Under the pieces are notes generated by a model. That model did no database searches and was not told the DNA's origin. It saw only the letters and a program-made list of their open reading frames with translations. Of a stretch of DNA of 64,000 nucleotides, positions 10,021 to 20,675 are shown piece by piece. Every line of letters starts with the position of its first letter. Within the stretch, counting starts at the first letter, position 1. Made by a program: the position numbers and the translations under genes. The DNA comes from Actinomycetota bacterium (GTDB lineage: Bacteria; Actinomycetota; Actinomycetes; Mycobacteriales; Pseudonocardiaceae): positions 84,126 to 148,125 of the forward strand of contig JAJPIR010000082.1 of NCBI GenBank assembly GCA_021324675.1, read 5' to 3'.

Positions 10021-11421
10021 GTGCCAGACACCTCGATGATCACCAATTCACCTCGGAACACCTCCGCCGACCTGGTGATTCTTGGTGGTGGCTCGGGTGG
10101 TTATGCCTGCGCACTGCGCGCCGCACAACTGGGCCTGACCGTCGTCTTGGTGGAGAAGGACAAGCTTGGTGGCACCTGCCTGCACCGCGGCTGCATCCCG
10201 ACCAAGGCGCTACTGCAGGCTGCGGAGGTCGCTGACGCCGCTCGCCATAGCCATCAATTCGGAGTAAAGACCGCCCTTGAGGGCATCGACATGGCCGGCG
10301 TCAACAAGTACAAGGACGGCGTCGTCGCCAAGATGTTCAAGGGTCTGCAGGGGTTGGTGTCTTCCCGCGGGATCAACTACGTCGAGGGCACCGGACGGTT
10401 TGTGGCTCCCAACGCCGTGGAGGTGGATGGCCAGCGGTACACCGGGCGTCACGTGGTGCTGGCCACCGGCTCCTACGCCAGGACGCTTCCCGGCCTGGAG
10501 ATCGGCGGCCGGTTCATCACCAGCGATCAGGCGTTAAACCTCGACTACGTGCCTGACCGGGTGGTGGTGCTCGGCGGTGGCGTGATCGGAGTCGAGTTTG
10601 CCAGCGTGTGGCGCTCCTTCGGCGCCGAGGTCACCGTGGTGGAGGCACTGCCCAGACTCGTGCCAGCAGAGGACGACTTCTGCTCCAAACAGCTGGAACG
10701 TGCATTCCGCCGGCGCGGCATCATGTTCAAGACCGCAGCGCGGGTCACCGGAGCGACCCAGTCCGAATCCAGGGTGACGGTGAGCCTCGAGTCCGGGGAG
10801 CAGCTCGAGGCCGACTTGCTGCTGGTTGCTGTCGGGCGCGGACCGAACACCGCCGAGGCCGGCTACTCGGAGGCTGGCGTGCGGATGGAACGCGGTTTCG
10901 TGCTCACCGACGATCGGCTGCACACCAACCTTGCCGGGGTGTACGCGCTGGGCGACATCGTTCCTGGATTCCAACTCGCCCATCGAGGATTCGCCCAGGG
11001 CATCTTCCTCGCCGAGGAAATCGCCGGGCGCAAGCCCGGCACGATCGACGAGGACGGCATCCCGCGCGTGACCTACTGCGAGCCGCAGGTGGCCTCGGTC
11101 GGACTCACTGAGGCGCAGGCCAGGCAGCGCTATGGCGAGATCGAAACGATCACCTATGATCTGGCCGGCAACGGCAAGAGCGTCATCCTGCAAACCCGCG
11201 GTGCGATCAAACTGGTGCGCGCCACGAACGGTCCGGTCGTCGGCATCCACATGGTCGGCGACCGGGTTGGCGAACTGGTCGGCGAGGCTCAGCTGATTGT
11301 CAACTGGGAGGCTTATCCAGACGATGTCGCCGCGCTGGTCCACGCTCACCCGACACAGAACGAGGCGCTCGGCGAAGCTCATCTCGCTCTAGCAGGCAAG
11401 CCATTGCACGCGCACGGCTGA
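10021..11421 (+). CDS. lpdA: Dihydrolipoyl dehydrogenase (E3)
   Basis: Flavoprotein that reoxidises dihydrolipoyl groups of 2-oxoacid dehydrogenase complexes and glycine cleavage, passing electrons to NAD+. GTG 10021 is chosen for the GAGGAG seven bases upstream. It shows the FAD motif [17 protein letters not shown], the redox disulfide [17 protein letters not shown], the NAD motif [20 protein letters not shown], the second FAD motif [12 protein letters not shown], and the C-terminal dimer His-Pro-Thr ([14 protein letters not shown]) with the catalytic His-Glu pair. It lies 64 bp upstream of sucB on the same strand, so E3 and E2 are probably co-expressed. Confidence 0.95.
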   Translation: MPDTSMITNSPRNTSADLVILGGGSGGYACALRAAQLGLTVVLVEKDKLGGTCLHRGCIPTKALLQAAEVADAARHSHQFGVKTALEGIDMAGVNKYKDGVVAKMFKGLQGLVSSRGINYVEGTGRFVAPNAVEVDGQRYTGRHVVLATGSYARTLPGLEIGGRFITSDQALNLDYVPDRVVVLGGGVIGVEFASVWRSFGAEVTVVEALPRLVPAEDDFCSKQLERAFRRRGIMFKTAARVTGATQSESRVTVSLESGEQLEADLLLVAVGRGPNTAEAGYSEAGVRMERGFVLTDDRLHTNLAGVYALGDIVPGFQLAHRGFAQGIFLAEEIAGRKPGTIDEDGIPRVTYCEPQVASVGLTEAQARQRYGEIETITYDLAGNGKSVILQTRGAIKLVRATNGPVVGIHMVGDRVGELVGEAQLIVNWEAYPDDVAALVHAHPTQNEALGEAHLALAGKPLHAHG

Positions 11422-11485
11422 GCGATCCACAGGGCACCAGAAACAGCGCCTAAAGGACGGAAAACGACGAGAGTCGAGGCTACAG

Positions 11486-13210
11486 ATGGCGTACTCCGTG
11501 GCGATGCCTGCGCTGGGCGAGAGTGTCACCGAGGGCACAGTGACACGCTGGCTCAAACAAGAGGGGGAGACCGTCAAGGTTGATGAGCCTTTAGTGGAAG
11601 TGTCCACGGACAAGGTCGACACCGAGATCCCCTCACCAGCAGCCGGCGTGCTGGAGCGGATTGTGGTGCCGGAGGACGAAACCGTTGCAGTCGGTGCAGA
11701 ACTCGCCGTGATCAACGACGCCTCGGATGCTGCCACCCCACCCCGCAGCGCGCCTCGTCATGCCGCAGCGGGTCCCACCGAGTTGGGTGACGGTCGGTCA
11801 GCACAGCCACCGCAGCAACCAACCCAGCAGCCGGCAATTCGGTCAGCCCCGCCCTCCACGGGCTCCAAGAAGCTGGTGACGATGCCAGCGCTGGGGGAAA
11901 GCGTCACCGAGGGGACCGTAACCCGGTGGCTCAAGCAGGTCGGCGACACCGTGGAAGCGGATGAGCCGCTCGTTGAGGTATCCACGGACAAGGTCGACAC
12001 CGAGATCCCTTCTCCGGCTGCGGGCACGGTCTTAGAGATCGTGGTACCGCAAGACGAGACTGTTGCTGTCGGCGCCACCCTTGCCGCAATCGGCGACCGC
12101 GAGGAGCAGCCGCTACCACCCTCTGGGGCTCCAGCTACACCCGCTAGCCAACCTCACCAAGCTGCGCAGCCAGAGCGAGAGCCAGAGCCCCCACCCCCGG
12201 CCAGTGCGGGCGATACCGAGGCACCATATGTCACTCCGCTGGTCCGCAAGCTCGCCATCGAGCACGGGGTCGACCTGTCAACCGTGCAGGGCACGGGGGT
12301 GGGCGGCCGCATTCGCAAGCAGGACGTGCTCGCTGCCGTGAGAGCGCCTGAGCCTGAGCCGGCGGCGCCCGAACCGGCGGCGCCCGAGCCGGTCCCGATG
12401 CCCGCCCCGGAGCCACCGACTGGGGCGCAGCCGCAGTGGCCATCTGCGGTCGCAATACCCACCGTGCAGCCGCCAGCGCAGGTCTCCGGACTACGCGGCA
12501 GGACCGAGAAGATGTCCCGGATGCGCAGCGTCATCGCCAAGCGGATGGTCGAGTCGCTGCAAGTCTCCGCGCAGCTCACCACCGTCGTCGAGGTAGACAT
12601 CACGCGGCTGGCACGGCTTCGGGATCGCGCCAAACGGCTTTTCGAAGCTAGGGAAGGCGTCAAGCTGTCATTCCTGCCGTTCTTCGCCCAAGCCACGGTC
12701 GAAGCACTCAAGCAACACCCGAAGCTGAACGCCTCAATCGACACCGACAAGGGAGAAATCACCTACCACAGCGCAGAGCACCTCGGCATCGCCGTGGACA
12801 CCGAGCGTGGCCTGCTCGTTCCGGTGATCCACGATGCGGGCGATCTCAACATCGCCGGGCTGGCGCGCCGCATTGCCGACCTCGCCACCCGGACCAGGAC
12901 CAATAAGATCACCCCGGATGAGATGAGCGGCGGTACCTTCACCCTCAGCAACACCGGCTCACGGGGCGCGCTGTTTGACACCCCGATCATCTTGCAGCCG
13001 CAGGTCGGGATTCTCGGTACCGGCAGTGTGGTCAAGCGACCAGTGGTGCTCTCCGGCGATGATGGTGACACCATCGCGATCCGTTCCATCGTCTACCTGG
13101 CGCTGTCCTACGATCATCGTCTGGTCGACGGTGCCGACGCTGCACGCTTCCTCAACACCGTCAAGCAACGTCTGACCGAGGGCGCGTTCGAGGCCGGCCT
13201 CGGAATGTAG
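11486..13210 (+). CDS. sucB: Dihydrolipoamide acyltransferase E2 with two lipoyl domains
   Basis: Core acyltransferase of a 2-oxoacid dehydrogenase complex (DlaT/SucB type). The 574-aa protein has two nearly identical lipoyl domains (about residues 3-76 and 131-205), each with [16 protein letters not shown] carrying the lipoylated Lys. A Pro/Ala/Glu-rich linker follows, then a subunit-binding domain ([20 protein letters not shown], about 250-285), a second Ala-Pro-Glu linker, and the catalytic domain ending in [12 protein letters not shown] with the active His and Asp. In M. tuberculosis the protein at this locus serves pyruvate dehydrogenase, so the substrate is not settled by sequence. Confidence 0.94.
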   Translation: MAYSVAMPALGESVTEGTVTRWLKQEGETVKVDEPLVEVSTDKVDTEIPSPAAGVLERIVVPEDETVAVGAELAVINDASDAATPPRSAPRHAAAGPTELGDGRSAQPPQQPTQQPAIRSAPPSTGSKKLVTMPALGESVTEGTVTRWLKQVGDTVEADEPLVEVSTDKVDTEIPSPAAGTVLEIVVPQDETVAVGATLAAIGDREEQPLPPSGAPATPASQPHQAAQPEREPEPPPPASAGDTEAPYVTPLVRKLAIEHGVDLSTVQGTGVGGRIRKQDVLAAVRAPEPEPAAPEPAAPEPVPMPAPEPPTGAQPQWPSAVAIPTVQPPAQVSGLRGRTEKMSRMRSVIAKRMVESLQVSAQLTTVVEVDITRLARLRDRAKRLFEAREGVKLSFLPFFAQATVEALKQHPKLNASIDTDKGEITYHSAEHLGIAVDTERGLLVPVIHDAGDLNIAGLARRIADLATRTRTNKITPDEMSGGTFTLSNTGSRGALFDTPIILQPQVGILGTGSVVKRPVVLSGDDGDTIAIRSIVYLALSYDHRLVDGADAARFLNTVKQRLTEGAFEAGLGM

Positions 13211-13264
13211 AGGCATGAACGCATCTCTGAGCCTCGTCGGGACCAATGGCGAGAAGGTCTTTCC

Positions 13265-14176
13265 ATGCGCGTCGTGATCGCCGGCTCGTCGGGGCTCATC
13301 GGCACCGCACTGGTTGCGCTGCTGCGTCAGGCAGGCCATGACGTGCTGCGGCTGGTGCGCAGGCCTGCGCGGGCCGCGGACGAGCGGACCTGGGACCCGC
13401 CATCAGGCACCATGGACGACGGCACGCTTGACGGCGTCCATGCCGTCGTGAATCTGTGCGGATCTGCGATGGGTGACCGGCGCTGGTCCGGAGAGGTCAA
13501 GCAGGCCATTAGGGACACTCGGATCGTCCCTACCGAGGTCCTCGCGGCGGCGATCGCCGAGCACCAGGTTCCGGTGCTGGTGAATGCATCCGGTGTGGGT
13601 TACTACGGGGACACCGGGGATTGCCAGGTCGACGAAAGGACTCCCCTGGGTTCGGGATTTCTGGCGCAGGTCTGCCGTGACTGGGAAAACGCGACGGCGG
13701 TGGCCGAGCAGGCCGGGGCTCGGGTCGTGCGGGCCCGCACCGGCCTGGTGATCTCCCCATCCGGCGGACTGATGGGCCGGCTCAAGCCGCTGTTCGCGGC
13801 CGGCCTGGGCGGTCGGCTGGGCAGCGGGCGGCAGTACATGCCGTGGATTTCACTGGACGACGAGGTCGGTGCGATCCGTTTTGCACTGGAACACGAGGAG
13901 ATTGCCGGGCCGGTGAATCTCAGCGGCCCAGAGCCGGTCACCAATGCCGAGTTCACCAGCACCATGGGCGAGGCAATCCACCGTCCGGCTCCGTTTGTGG
14001 TGCCGGGCCTGGCACTGCGTCTGGTTCTTGGTGCTGAACTCGTCGACCAGATGCTCTTGACCGGGCAACGGGCAGTCCCTGCGGTACTACACGAACATGG
14101 CTACCGCTTCCAGCATCCGACGTTGCGCGCTGCGCTGGCGGCGGCGCTGCAGCAAGGACACCGGAGCCGGGCGTAA
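13265..14176 (+). CDS. TIGR01777 family epimerase (atypical SDR)
   Basis: Atypical short-chain dehydrogenase/reductase-fold protein related to nucleotide-sugar epimerases, with cell-division inhibitor SulA-like annotations in some genomes; the substrate is unknown. It begins [20 protein letters not shown] with the Rossmann glycine motif, has [14 protein letters not shown], an active-site-like [12 protein letters not shown] (Tyr), and the C-terminal DUF1731 region [20 protein letters not shown] typical of the family. GAGAAGG lies seven bases before the ATG. It precedes lipB as in mycobacteria (Rv2216-Rv2217), but a role in lipoate metabolism is not established. Confidence 0.9.
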   Translation: MRVVIAGSSGLIGTALVALLRQAGHDVLRLVRRPARAADERTWDPPSGTMDDGTLDGVHAVVNLCGSAMGDRRWSGEVKQAIRDTRIVPTEVLAAAIAEHQVPVLVNASGVGYYGDTGDCQVDERTPLGSGFLAQVCRDWENATAVAEQAGARVVRARTGLVISPSGGLMGRLKPLFAAGLGGRLGSGRQYMPWISLDDEVGAIRFALEHEEIAGPVNLSGPEPVTNAEFTSTMGEAIHRPAPFVVPGLALRLVLGAELVDQMLLTGQRAVPAVLHEHGYRFQHPTLRAALAAALQQGHRSRA

Positions 14177-14186
14177 TGTCGCCGCT

Positions 14187-14873
14187 GTGGCCGTCGCTAC
14201 GCAGTCATGCCGAGTCACTACCGCACCCGTCGAGGTCCACCACCTTGGCACCGTTGACTACCACCGGGCCTGGGCACTGCAACGAGAGTTGGCCAACGCC
14301 CGTGCGGATGGCACCGGGCCAGACGTGCTGCTGTTGCTAGAGCATCCCTCGGTCTACACCGCCGGCCGGCGGACCACGCCCGAGGAGCGGCCGCGTGACG
14401 GCACGCCCGTCATCGACGTCGATCGCGGCGGCAAAATCACCTGGCACGGACCGGGCCAGCTCGTCGGTTACCCCTTGATCAGGTTGGCCGAGCCGGTCGA
14501 CGTCATCGACTACGTGCGGCGCCTGGAGCAGGCGCTGATTGCCGTGTGCGCCGGGTTAGGCGTGGAAACCCGGCGCATCGCGGGGCGGTCGGGCGTGTGG
14601 CTGGCGGCAGATCCCGCTACCGGACGACCCGAGCGCAAGATCGCCGCAATTGGAGTTCGGATCAGCCGGGGCGTGACCACACACGGGTTTGCGCTCAACT
14701 GCCAGCCTGATCTTGCCGCCTTCGACCGGATCGTGCCCTGCGGCATTGCCGACGCCGGGGTGACGTCGCTGACTGCTGAGCTGGGACGACCGGTGCCGGT
14801 GGCCGAGGTGCTGCCGGACGTGCGCCGAGCCGTGCTCGACGCCATCGACGGCAGCCTGCGGGTGGACGGATGA
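14187..14873 (+). CDS. lipB: Octanoyltransferase
   Basis: Moves the octanoyl group from acyl carrier protein to apo lipoyl domains, the first step of lipoate synthesis. GTG 14187 is the first in-frame start after the upstream stop; earlier in-frame codons belong to the epimerase region. Family motifs are [30 protein letters not shown], the catalytic Lys in [21 protein letters not shown], and the catalytic Cys in IVPCGIAD. Length 228 aa is typical. It overlaps the following SDR gene by four bases (ATGA), and lipA follows, so the four genes probably form one transcript. Confidence 0.94.
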   Translation: MAVATQSCRVTTAPVEVHHLGTVDYHRAWALQRELANARADGTGPDVLLLLEHPSVYTAGRRTTPEERPRDGTPVIDVDRGGKITWHGPGQLVGYPLIRLAEPVDVIDYVRRLEQALIAVCAGLGVETRRIAGRSGVWLAADPATGRPERKIAAIGVRISRGVTTHGFALNCQPDLAAFDRIVPCGIADAGVTSLTAELGRPVPVAEVLPDVRRAVLDAIDGSLRVDG

Positions 14874-15796
14874 GCCGGTGGCACGAGAGTGACATCAGGG
14901 ACCAGTCCGGCCGCAGAGTAATGGTCACCGGAGCCAACTCGGGGCTGGGTCTGCAGACCGCGATGGTGCTCGCCCGGCACGGCGCGACGGTGCTGCTGGC
15001 GTGCCGGGATCCAGCCCGTGGGCAGGCAGCGTTGGACCGCGTGCGGTCCGAGCCCGGGACGGACGCCACGCTGGTGCAGCTTGATCTGGCTGACCTCAGC
15101 TCCGTGCACAAGGCTGCCGACGAGGTACGTGCGATTACCGGAGATCGGCTGGACGTGCTGGTAAACAACGCCGGCGTGATGGCGTCCCCGCCGCGGCGCA
15201 CAACTGATGGGTTTGAGTTGCAGATCGGCACCAACCACCTTGGGCACGCAGCGCTGACCTGGCTGCTCGCCCCGGCGCTGACACCCGGCGCCCGGGTAGT
15301 GACCGTGTCCAGCCTCGCGCATCGTGGCGGCGAGCTCGACGTGGACGATTTGAACTTCAAGCGGAGGCGGTACAAGCCGGGTGCAGCCTACAGCGCATCT
15401 AAACTGGCGAACCTGCTGTTCACCTTCGAGCTCGACCGGCGGGCCCGAACCGCCGGTCGTAACGTCCTCGCCGTCGCGGCTCATCCAGGCCTTACCGGTA
15501 CTGAGCTGGTGCACAACACCGTCCGGATGTACCTGCCGGATCCGCTCGCCAAGCTAGCGAGCTGGGGCAACAAACTGATCAGCCAGGGGGTCGCGGCGGG
15601 AGCGTTACCGCAGCTCTACGCTGCCACCGCCACTGATGTCGGTAGCAGCGAGTACTTCGGACCGACGGGACCCGGGCAGATCCGCGGCGCCCCGGGCCGG
15701 GTAACGGCGAGCGCGGCTGCCTACGACGAGCACACCGCCCGGCGGCTATGGGAACGCACCGCGGAGCTCACCGGTGTGCCGCCAGACCCGGCGTAG
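14870..15796 (+). CDS. Short-chain dehydrogenase/reductase (retinol-dehydrogenase-like)
   Basis: Classical SDR of unknown substrate. The 308-aa protein shows the NAD(P) motif [27 protein letters not shown] (an Arg after the second strand, suggesting NADP preference), the [11 protein letters not shown] motif, a Ser in [12 protein letters not shown], and the catalytic pair in [12 protein letters not shown] (Tyr-x-x-x-Lys). It starts within the lipB stop and lies just before lipA. Interposition of an SDR between lipB and lipA is not part of the lipoate pathway, so this looks like operon sharing rather than function. Confidence 0.9.
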   Translation: MSRWHESDIRDQSGRRVMVTGANSGLGLQTAMVLARHGATVLLACRDPARGQAALDRVRSEPGTDATLVQLDLADLSSVHKAADEVRAITGDRLDVLVNNAGVMASPPRRTTDGFELQIGTNHLGHAALTWLLAPALTPGARVVTVSSLAHRGGELDVDDLNFKRRRYKPGAAYSASKLANLLFTFELDRRARTAGRNVLAVAAHPGLTGTELVHNTVRMYLPDPLAKLASWGNKLISQGVAAGALPQLYAATATDVGSSEYFGPTGPGQIRGAPGRVTASAAAYDEHTARRLWERTAELTGVPPDPA

Positions 15797-15806
15797 GGTG
15801 GCGTTC

Positions 15807-16814
15807 GTGAGCGTGCCAGCAGAGCCCGGCCACCGTAAGCTGCTGCGCTTGGAGGCCCGCAACAGTCAAATCCCGATCGAGCGCAAGCCTGAGTGGATCC
15901 GCACCCGGGCGACCATGGGCCCATCGTTTCGGGATCTCAAGAATCTGGTACGCCAGGAAGATCTGCACACCGTTTGTGAGGCGGCTGGCTGCCCAAATAT
16001 CTACGAGTGCTGGGAGGACCGGGAAGCGACTTTTCTGATCGGCGGCGATCAATGCACCCGGCGATGCGATTTCTGCCAGATCGACACTGGCCGCCCGGCC
16101 GCGCTGGATCGCGATGAGCCGCGGCGGGTCGCCGAATCGGTGCAGGCGATGGGGCTGCGCTACGCAACCGTCACCGGCGTGGCCCGGGATGATCTGCCCG
16201 ATGGCGGGGCATGGCTGTACGCCGAGACCGTCCGGCAGATCCATCTGCTCAACTCCGGTACAGGAGTGGAGCTGCTGATTCCAGACTTCAACGACGATCC
16301 GGGGCGGCTGCGCGACGTGTTCGACGCCGCACCCGAGGTGCTGGCGCATAACCTGGAAACGGTGCCACGACTCTTCAAGCGCATCCGACCGGCCTTCCGC
16401 TACGAGCGGTCACTACACGTGCTCGAGGCGGCCCGGGAGGCCGGGCTGATCACCAAATCCAACCTGATCTTGGGCTTGGGTGAGCAACCCGATGAGGTCA
16501 CCGACGCGATGACCGATCTGCACGCCGCGGGATGTGAGTTGCTCACTCTTACCCAGTACCTGCGCCCGTCACCACGGCACCACCCGGTGGCGCGATGGGT
16601 CAGCCCGCAGGAGTTTCTCGAGCATGCTCGTGCGGCGGAGCTGATGGGTTTTTCCGCTGTGATGGCCGGACCGCTTGTCCGATCCTCGTACCGGGCTGGC
16701 CAGCTGTATGCCAAGGCGCTCGCACACCGCGGTGAGCGGTTGTCTGGGCACCTGGCACAGCTGGCCACCAGCGGCCCAGCAGCCCAGGAGGCCACCCGCC
16801 TGCTGGCCCGCTGA
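15807..16814 (+). CDS. lipA: Lipoyl synthase (radical SAM)
   Basis: Inserts two sulfurs into octanoyl-lipoyl domains. GTG 15807 gives 335 aa, a normal length; a second GTG at 15813 is possible. The auxiliary cluster motif is [12 protein letters not shown] (Cys-x4-Cys-x5-Cys), followed by the radical SAM motif CTRRCDFC, and the C-terminal VRSSYRAG with the Arg-Ser-Ser-Tyr signature needed for the auxiliary cluster. It follows lipB with one SDR gene between. Its products modify the E2 at 11.5-13.2 kb and the H protein used by GcvT. Confidence 0.95.
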   Translation: MSVPAEPGHRKLLRLEARNSQIPIERKPEWIRTRATMGPSFRDLKNLVRQEDLHTVCEAAGCPNIYECWEDREATFLIGGDQCTRRCDFCQIDTGRPAALDRDEPRRVAESVQAMGLRYATVTGVARDDLPDGGAWLYAETVRQIHLLNSGTGVELLIPDFNDDPGRLRDVFDAAPEVLAHNLETVPRLFKRIRPAFRYERSLHVLEAAREAGLITKSNLILGLGEQPDEVTDAMTDLHAAGCELLTLTQYLRPSPRHHPVARWVSPQEFLEHARAAELMGFSAVMAGPLVRSSYRAGQLYAKALAHRGERLSGHLAQLATSGPAAQEATRLLAR

Positions 16815-16869
16815 TTACTGGCTTCGCCAGGCAGTTACCAGCAGGTGGGCCGCAAGTATCCTGTGAGCC

Positions 16870-17625
16870 ATGCCCGCCAAACCTCCCCCGAAGCCTGCTT
16901 CCCGCCCCCAAGATAAAGCGGCTGCAAAAGCAGCCCAGCAGGAGCGCCGCGCCGCGGCCAAACAACGCCGAGCGCAGGTTCTCCAGGCGTTCGCTATCCA
17001 ACGCCGCGAAGACAAAGCGCTGCTGCCGTTGATGATCGGTGTGTTCGTGGTGATCACTGCGGTGGTGTTCGGGGTGGGCTTCGCGCTCGGCCATCAGTGG
17101 ATGGCCCTGCCGCTGGGTGTCGCGCTCGGCGTGCTCGGCGCCCTCCTGATCTTCGGCCGGCGGGTACAGCGCAATGTCTTCGCCAAGGCCGAGGGTCAGC
17201 CCGGCGCCGCGGCATGGGCGCTGGAAAACCTGCGCGGTGGGTGGCGGGTGACGCCTGCCGTGGCGGGCACTGCGCAACTGGATGCCGTGCATCGGGTCAT
17301 CGGGCGGCCCGGGGTTGTGCTGGTGGCAGAGGGCACTCCACATCGCGTCAAGCCGCTGCTGGCTCAGGAAAAAAAGCGGGTATCGCGACTGGTTGGGGAC
17401 ATTCCTATTTATGACATCATGGTGGGTAATGGGGAAGGCCAGGTGCCACTGGCCAAACTGCCCCGGCATATGGCCAAATTGCCCCGCAACGTCGCCTCCG
17501 ATCAGATTGATGGGCTGGAAAGCAAGCTCGCTGTGCTGTCCACCCGCGCTACCGGTATCCCTAAGGGTCCCCTCCCCCAAGGCGCCAAAATGCGCAATGT
17601 CCAACGCGCCGTGCGCCGCCGCTGA
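16870..17625 (+). CDS. DUF4191 family membrane protein
   Basis: Conserved actinobacterial protein of unknown function, equivalent in position to Rv2219 beside lipA. The first 50 residues are Lys/Ala/Arg rich (PKPASRPQDKAAAKAAQQER) and probably helical. Two adjacent transmembrane helices lie at about residues 53-73 and 77-97 (LPLMIGVFVVITAVVFGVGF; WMALPLGVALGVLGALLIFG). The remainder is a soluble cytoplasmic domain with PGVVLVAEGTPHRVKPLLAQ and a basic C-terminus. Start ATG 16870 lies 56 bp after lipA. Confidence 0.82.
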   Translation: MPAKPPPKPASRPQDKAAAKAAQQERRAAAKQRRAQVLQAFAIQRREDKALLPLMIGVFVVITAVVFGVGFALGHQWMALPLGVALGVLGALLIFGRRVQRNVFAKAEGQPGAAAWALENLRGGWRVTPAVAGTAQLDAVHRVIGRPGVVLVAEGTPHRVKPLLAQEKKRVSRLVGDIPIYDIMVGNGEGQVPLAKLPRHMAKLPRNVASDQIDGLESKLAVLSTRATGIPKGPLPQGAKMRNVQRAVRRR

Positions 17626-17717
17626 CCCACACTGACCGCTCTTCTCGAATATGGAGAGGTATGGGGGCAATCAAACCCGCGTAGGCGCACGTCTCCATCT
17701 CTGGAGCAGGGTGGCGT

Positions 17718-18179
17718 CTAGCGGGTGCGCAGCACGATGGTGCCCGCGGCACGGTCGTGTAAACCCCGGCCGTCGGTGTCGTAGACCACCGGAGGGATGA
17801 CGAGGCAAAGCAGCATGGTGCGGATCACTGCGGCGGTGAAGCCGGCCCGCCGCCCGTCCAGCATCGCAACCCGGAGACCCACCGCGGCGTGCCCTGCGGT
17901 GCGTCCTGCGATTCCCACCGAGAGCACGGTCACGGCGGCGAACAGCACCAGCGCGGACAACGCGGGGTTTTTGGTGAGTAATTGGGCCGCCACCGAGCAC
18001 GGTAGCCAGTCGATGACCAGCGCCAGGATGCGGGGGCCGAAACCGCCCGCCGAGCCTCGTCCGTGCTCCGGCAGGCCCAGTCGCTGACCCGGATAATCCT
18101 GCCCCTCAGCGGTTACTTCGGGGTTGTCCCGCGGCTGCGCAGGGCGGCCGGTCAGCCAAGTCTGGGTCCATCTGCTCAC
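17718..18179 (-). CDS. RDD family membrane protein
   Basis: Small membrane protein with the RDD domain (named for conserved Arg, Asp, Asp residues); roles vary and are mostly unknown. After a 45-residue polar N-terminus there is GFGPRILALVIDWLPCSVAA (Arg and Asp of the domain), a second hydrophobic segment ALSALVLFAAVTVLSVGIAG, and a third, TAAVIRTMLLCLVIPPVVYD. Start GTG 18179. It is divergent from glnA1 with 165 bp between, as Rv2219A is near glnA1 in M. tuberculosis. Confidence 0.8.
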   Translation of the reverse strand: MSRWTQTWLTGRPAQPRDNPEVTAEGQDYPGQRLGLPEHGRGSAGGFGPRILALVIDWLPCSVAAQLLTKNPALSALVLFAAVTVLSVGIAGRTAGHAAVGLRVAMLDGRRAGFTAAVIRTMLLCLVIPPVVYDTDGRGLHDRAAGTIVLRTR

Positions 18180-18228
18180 TTCACTAGGTTATGCCCGACG
18201 CAGGCTAGCCTTGTTCACGACCAGCCCT

Positions 18229-18244
18229 TTAACCTGGGCGAAAC
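18229..18244 (+). promoter_or_regulatory. Possible GlnR box upstream of glnA1
   Basis: TTAAC-N6-GAAAC (18229-18233, 18240-18244) fits the actinobacterial GlnR half-site pattern GTNAC-N6-GAAAC except at the first base. It lies about 100 bp upstream of the glnA1 start. A matching second half-site of a full repeat was looked for and not found. Regulation of glnA by GlnR is well known in actinobacteria; this site is inferred by eye. Confidence 0.4.
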
Positions 18245-18344
18245 ATCCGGGTGACGGTGGTGCAACAACACCCTCTTAGGTTCGCCGCAGCGACGTGACC
18301 GATCACGCCGGTCCACAGCACAGCGCACGAAGGAGTGAACGACA

Positions 18345-19769
18345 GTGTTCTCCAACCCCGATGAGGTCCTGCGCTTCATCGCCGATGAGGGCGTCGAGTT
18401 CGTCGATGTCCGCTTCTGCGACCTGCCGGGCGTCATGCAGCATTTCACAGTCCCGGGGGAATACTTCGACGCAGACGTCATCGAGGAGGGTCTGGCCTTC
18501 GACGGCTCGTCGGTGCGCGGTTTCCAATCAATCCACGAGTCGGACATGCAGTTGCTCCCCGACCTTGCCACGGCACGGGTGGATCCCTTCCGGGTGCAGA
18601 AGACGCTAAACATCAACTTTTTCGTCCACGACCCCCTCACCCGCGAGCCGTACAGCAGGGACCCACGAAATGTGGCGCGCAAAGCCGAGGAGTTTCTGGC
18701 CTCGACTGGCATCGCCGATACGGCGTACTTCGGCCCGGAAGCCGAGTTCTACTGCTTCGACTCCGTGCGCTTTGATACCACTCCCAACAGCGCGTTCCAC
18801 GAGATCGACTCGGAAGCTGGCTGGTGGAACACCGGCGCTGAGGAAGACGGCCGCAACCAAGGTTACAAGGTCAACTACAAGAGCGGCTACTTCCCGGTGC
18901 CGCCCACTGACCATTTCGCTGACCTGCGCAACGCGATGGTGACAAACCTGATGACGTGCGGCTTCAAAATAGAAAAGGCGCACCATGAGGTGGGCACGGC
19001 GGGTCAGGCAGAGATCAACTACAGGTTCAACACCCTGTTGCATGCGGCCGATGACCATCAGCTCTACAAGTACATCGTGAAGAACACGGCGTGGGCAGCC
19101 GGGCGGACTGTCACGTTCATGCCTAAGCCACTGTTCGGCGACAACGGCTCGGGCATGCACACTCATCAGTCGCTGTGGCTAGACGGCAGACCGCTGTTCC
19201 ATGACGAATCCGGCTACGGCGGACTGTCTGATATCGGCCGGCACTACATCGGCGGCCTGCTGCATCATGCGCCGTCACTGCTGGCCTTCACCAACCCGAC
19301 GGTGAACTCCTACCACCGCCTGGTGCCAGGGTTCGAGGCCCCGGTGAATCTTGTCTACTCCCAGCGCAACCGGTCTGCCTGCATCAGGATCCCGATCACG
19401 GGGAACAACCCGAAGGCCAAGCGGATCGAGTTCCGGTGTCCCGACGCGTCGGGTAATCCTTATCTGGCCTTCTCCGCGATGATGATGGCGGGACTCGACG
19501 GAATCAAGAACGCCTACGAGCCACCCGCACCGATCGACAAGGACCTGTACGAACTGCCTCCCGAGGAGGCCAAGGAGGTCGCGCAGGTGCCAGCGAGTCT
19601 TGGTGCAGTGATCGACCGGCTGGAAGCCGACCACGACTACCTGCTTGAAGGCGGCGTCTTCACTCCCGACCTTATCGAGACGTGGATCGCCCTCAAGCGC
19701 GAAAACGAGATCGACCCGCTACGCCTACGCCCGCACCCCTACGAATTCTCCTTGTACTACGACGTCTGA
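18345..19769 (+). CDS. glnA1: Type I glutamine synthetase, adenylylated form
   Basis: ATP-dependent synthesis of glutamine from glutamate and ammonium. GTG 18345 has GAAGGAG nine bases upstream. The 474-aa protein has [26 protein letters not shown], the ATP-binding [18 protein letters not shown], and [19 protein letters not shown]. The adenylylation tyrosine is present at about residue 402 in [10 protein letters not shown], so it should be a substrate of the GlnE encoded on the other strand nearby. A 13-bp stem-loop lies about 95 bp after the stop. Confidence 0.96.
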   Translation: MFSNPDEVLRFIADEGVEFVDVRFCDLPGVMQHFTVPGEYFDADVIEEGLAFDGSSVRGFQSIHESDMQLLPDLATARVDPFRVQKTLNINFFVHDPLTREPYSRDPRNVARKAEEFLASTGIADTAYFGPEAEFYCFDSVRFDTTPNSAFHEIDSEAGWWNTGAEEDGRNQGYKVNYKSGYFPVPPTDHFADLRNAMVTNLMTCGFKIEKAHHEVGTAGQAEINYRFNTLLHAADDHQLYKYIVKNTAWAAGRTVTFMPKPLFGDNGSGMHTHQSLWLDGRPLFHDESGYGGLSDIGRHYIGGLLHHAPSLLAFTNPTVNSYHRLVPGFEAPVNLVYSQRNRSACIRIPITGNNPKAKRIEFRCPDASGNPYLAFSAMMMAGLDGIKNAYEPPAPIDKDLYELPPEEAKEVAQVPASLGAVIDRLEADHDYLLEGGVFTPDLIETWIALKRENEIDPLRLRPHPYEFSLYYDV

Positions 19770-19863
19770 TCACAGATGACCTCTATAAACAGCTGTTCGT
19801 AGGTTGCGCCGGTGGTTCTTCGCCCTCATTTCGCGATCTTGGCATGATTTCTCGTGAAGGCCG

Positions 19864-19896
19864 AAACGGCGGTCGGCGACTTACCGACCGCCGTTT
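19864..19896 (+). terminator. Stem-loop after glnA1
   Basis: Perfect 13-bp inverted repeat: AAACGGCGGTCGG (19864-19876) and CCGACCGCCGTTT (19884-19896), with a 7-nt loop. The 3' arm ends in TTT without a longer T run, common for actinobacterial terminators. It lies about 95 bp beyond the glnA1 stop. Confidence 0.75.
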
Positions 19897-20161
19897 CTGG
19901 ACATAACGTTCCATCGGTTGAAGGTCGTACGCACCGTCATTGCGGCACCACTGTGAGTATAATATTCGGGGTTTGCCAACACGCCGAGCTCCTAAACTGG
20001 ACATTGCCGGCCGCTTAATCTATCCCGCTTGCTTGTGAACCGATGCGTAAAGTTATAGGCTACGTTTGACCGTTGCGCCTTTCGCTTCACAGGAAACACA
20101 CGCCCGCCACACAAAAATGGATATCGAGGGTGGGTCTATAAGCAGCTGTCGGGAGCAGCTT
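19897..20161. other. Intergenic stretch, no gene seen
   Basis: AT-richer than its surroundings, between the glnA1 terminator and the next small gene. It includes CTATAAGC near 20137 and a short run around 19960-19975 (GAGTATAATATTCGG) that could contain a -10 element. No convincing ORF, tRNA or repeat was found. Confidence 0.4.
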
Positions 20162-20566
20162 ATGAACGACCACCCCTTCTGGCGTACCGGGGGGCTCCAG
20201 CGTGTGCGATTGCCGCCAGCGCCCAGTGCTGTGGCCTCGTGGGGATCTTTCGCCGCTCGAGCCGCTGTGCACCGGACCTGCCAGGAAGTGGCACTGCGGT
20301 GCCAGCGCGTTCTCGCCCGGTACAGCCCGGCCGAGGACGAGCTTAGGCACATCAATGTTGGGGATCCGCAACCAAGTCCGGTCCACAGTTACCGGGTCTG
20401 CCGGTTCGAATGGGTAGAGGAGATCTCGACAGGGTTCGTTCTCCTCTGGCACTGCACGCGGGCACAAGGACACCACGGCCAGCACGTTGCTAGCACCGGT
20501 GAGCGGGTCGCCGCTGTGCACCCCGACTCTGGGTCCAGTGCCTTATTCCCGCCGGAGGGTACATGA
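20162..20566 (+). CDS. Hypothetical protein with C-terminal Cys/His motif
   Basis: Unknown function. ATG 20162 follows GGGAGC closely; the frame opens at 20066 but the earlier part overlaps AT-rich DNA. The 134-aa product has an alanine-rich helical middle (SFAARAAVHRTCQEVALRCQ) and a C-terminal segment VCRFEWVEEISTGFVLLWHC followed by TRAQGHHGQHVASTG. The Cys...Gly-His-x-Gly-x-His pattern recurs in many short actinobacterial and phage proteins of unknown role and may bind metal. It sits between glnA1 and the convergent glnE, where mycobacteria have no gene that I recall. Confidence 0.5.
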   Translation: MNDHPFWRTGGLQRVRLPPAPSAVASWGSFAARAAVHRTCQEVALRCQRVLARYSPAEDELRHINVGDPQPSPVHSYRVCRFEWVEEISTGFVLLWHCTRAQGHHGQHVASTGERVAAVHPDSGSSALFPPEGT

Positions 20567-20675
20567 ACGCCACAACGACCGCTTCGGGCGCAAGGGCAAC
20601 AAGCGATAGAACCCGGCGCGCGGGGCTGTCGTCCGCAGTTGCGTGTGGCCCCGGAAAAGCAGAAGTCACCGCCAA

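Noticed and set aside
20395..20415. tRNA T-arm-like GGTTCGAAT
   Set aside because: The rest of a tRNA (acceptor stem, anticodon arm) cannot be folded around it, and it lies inside a plausible coding frame.
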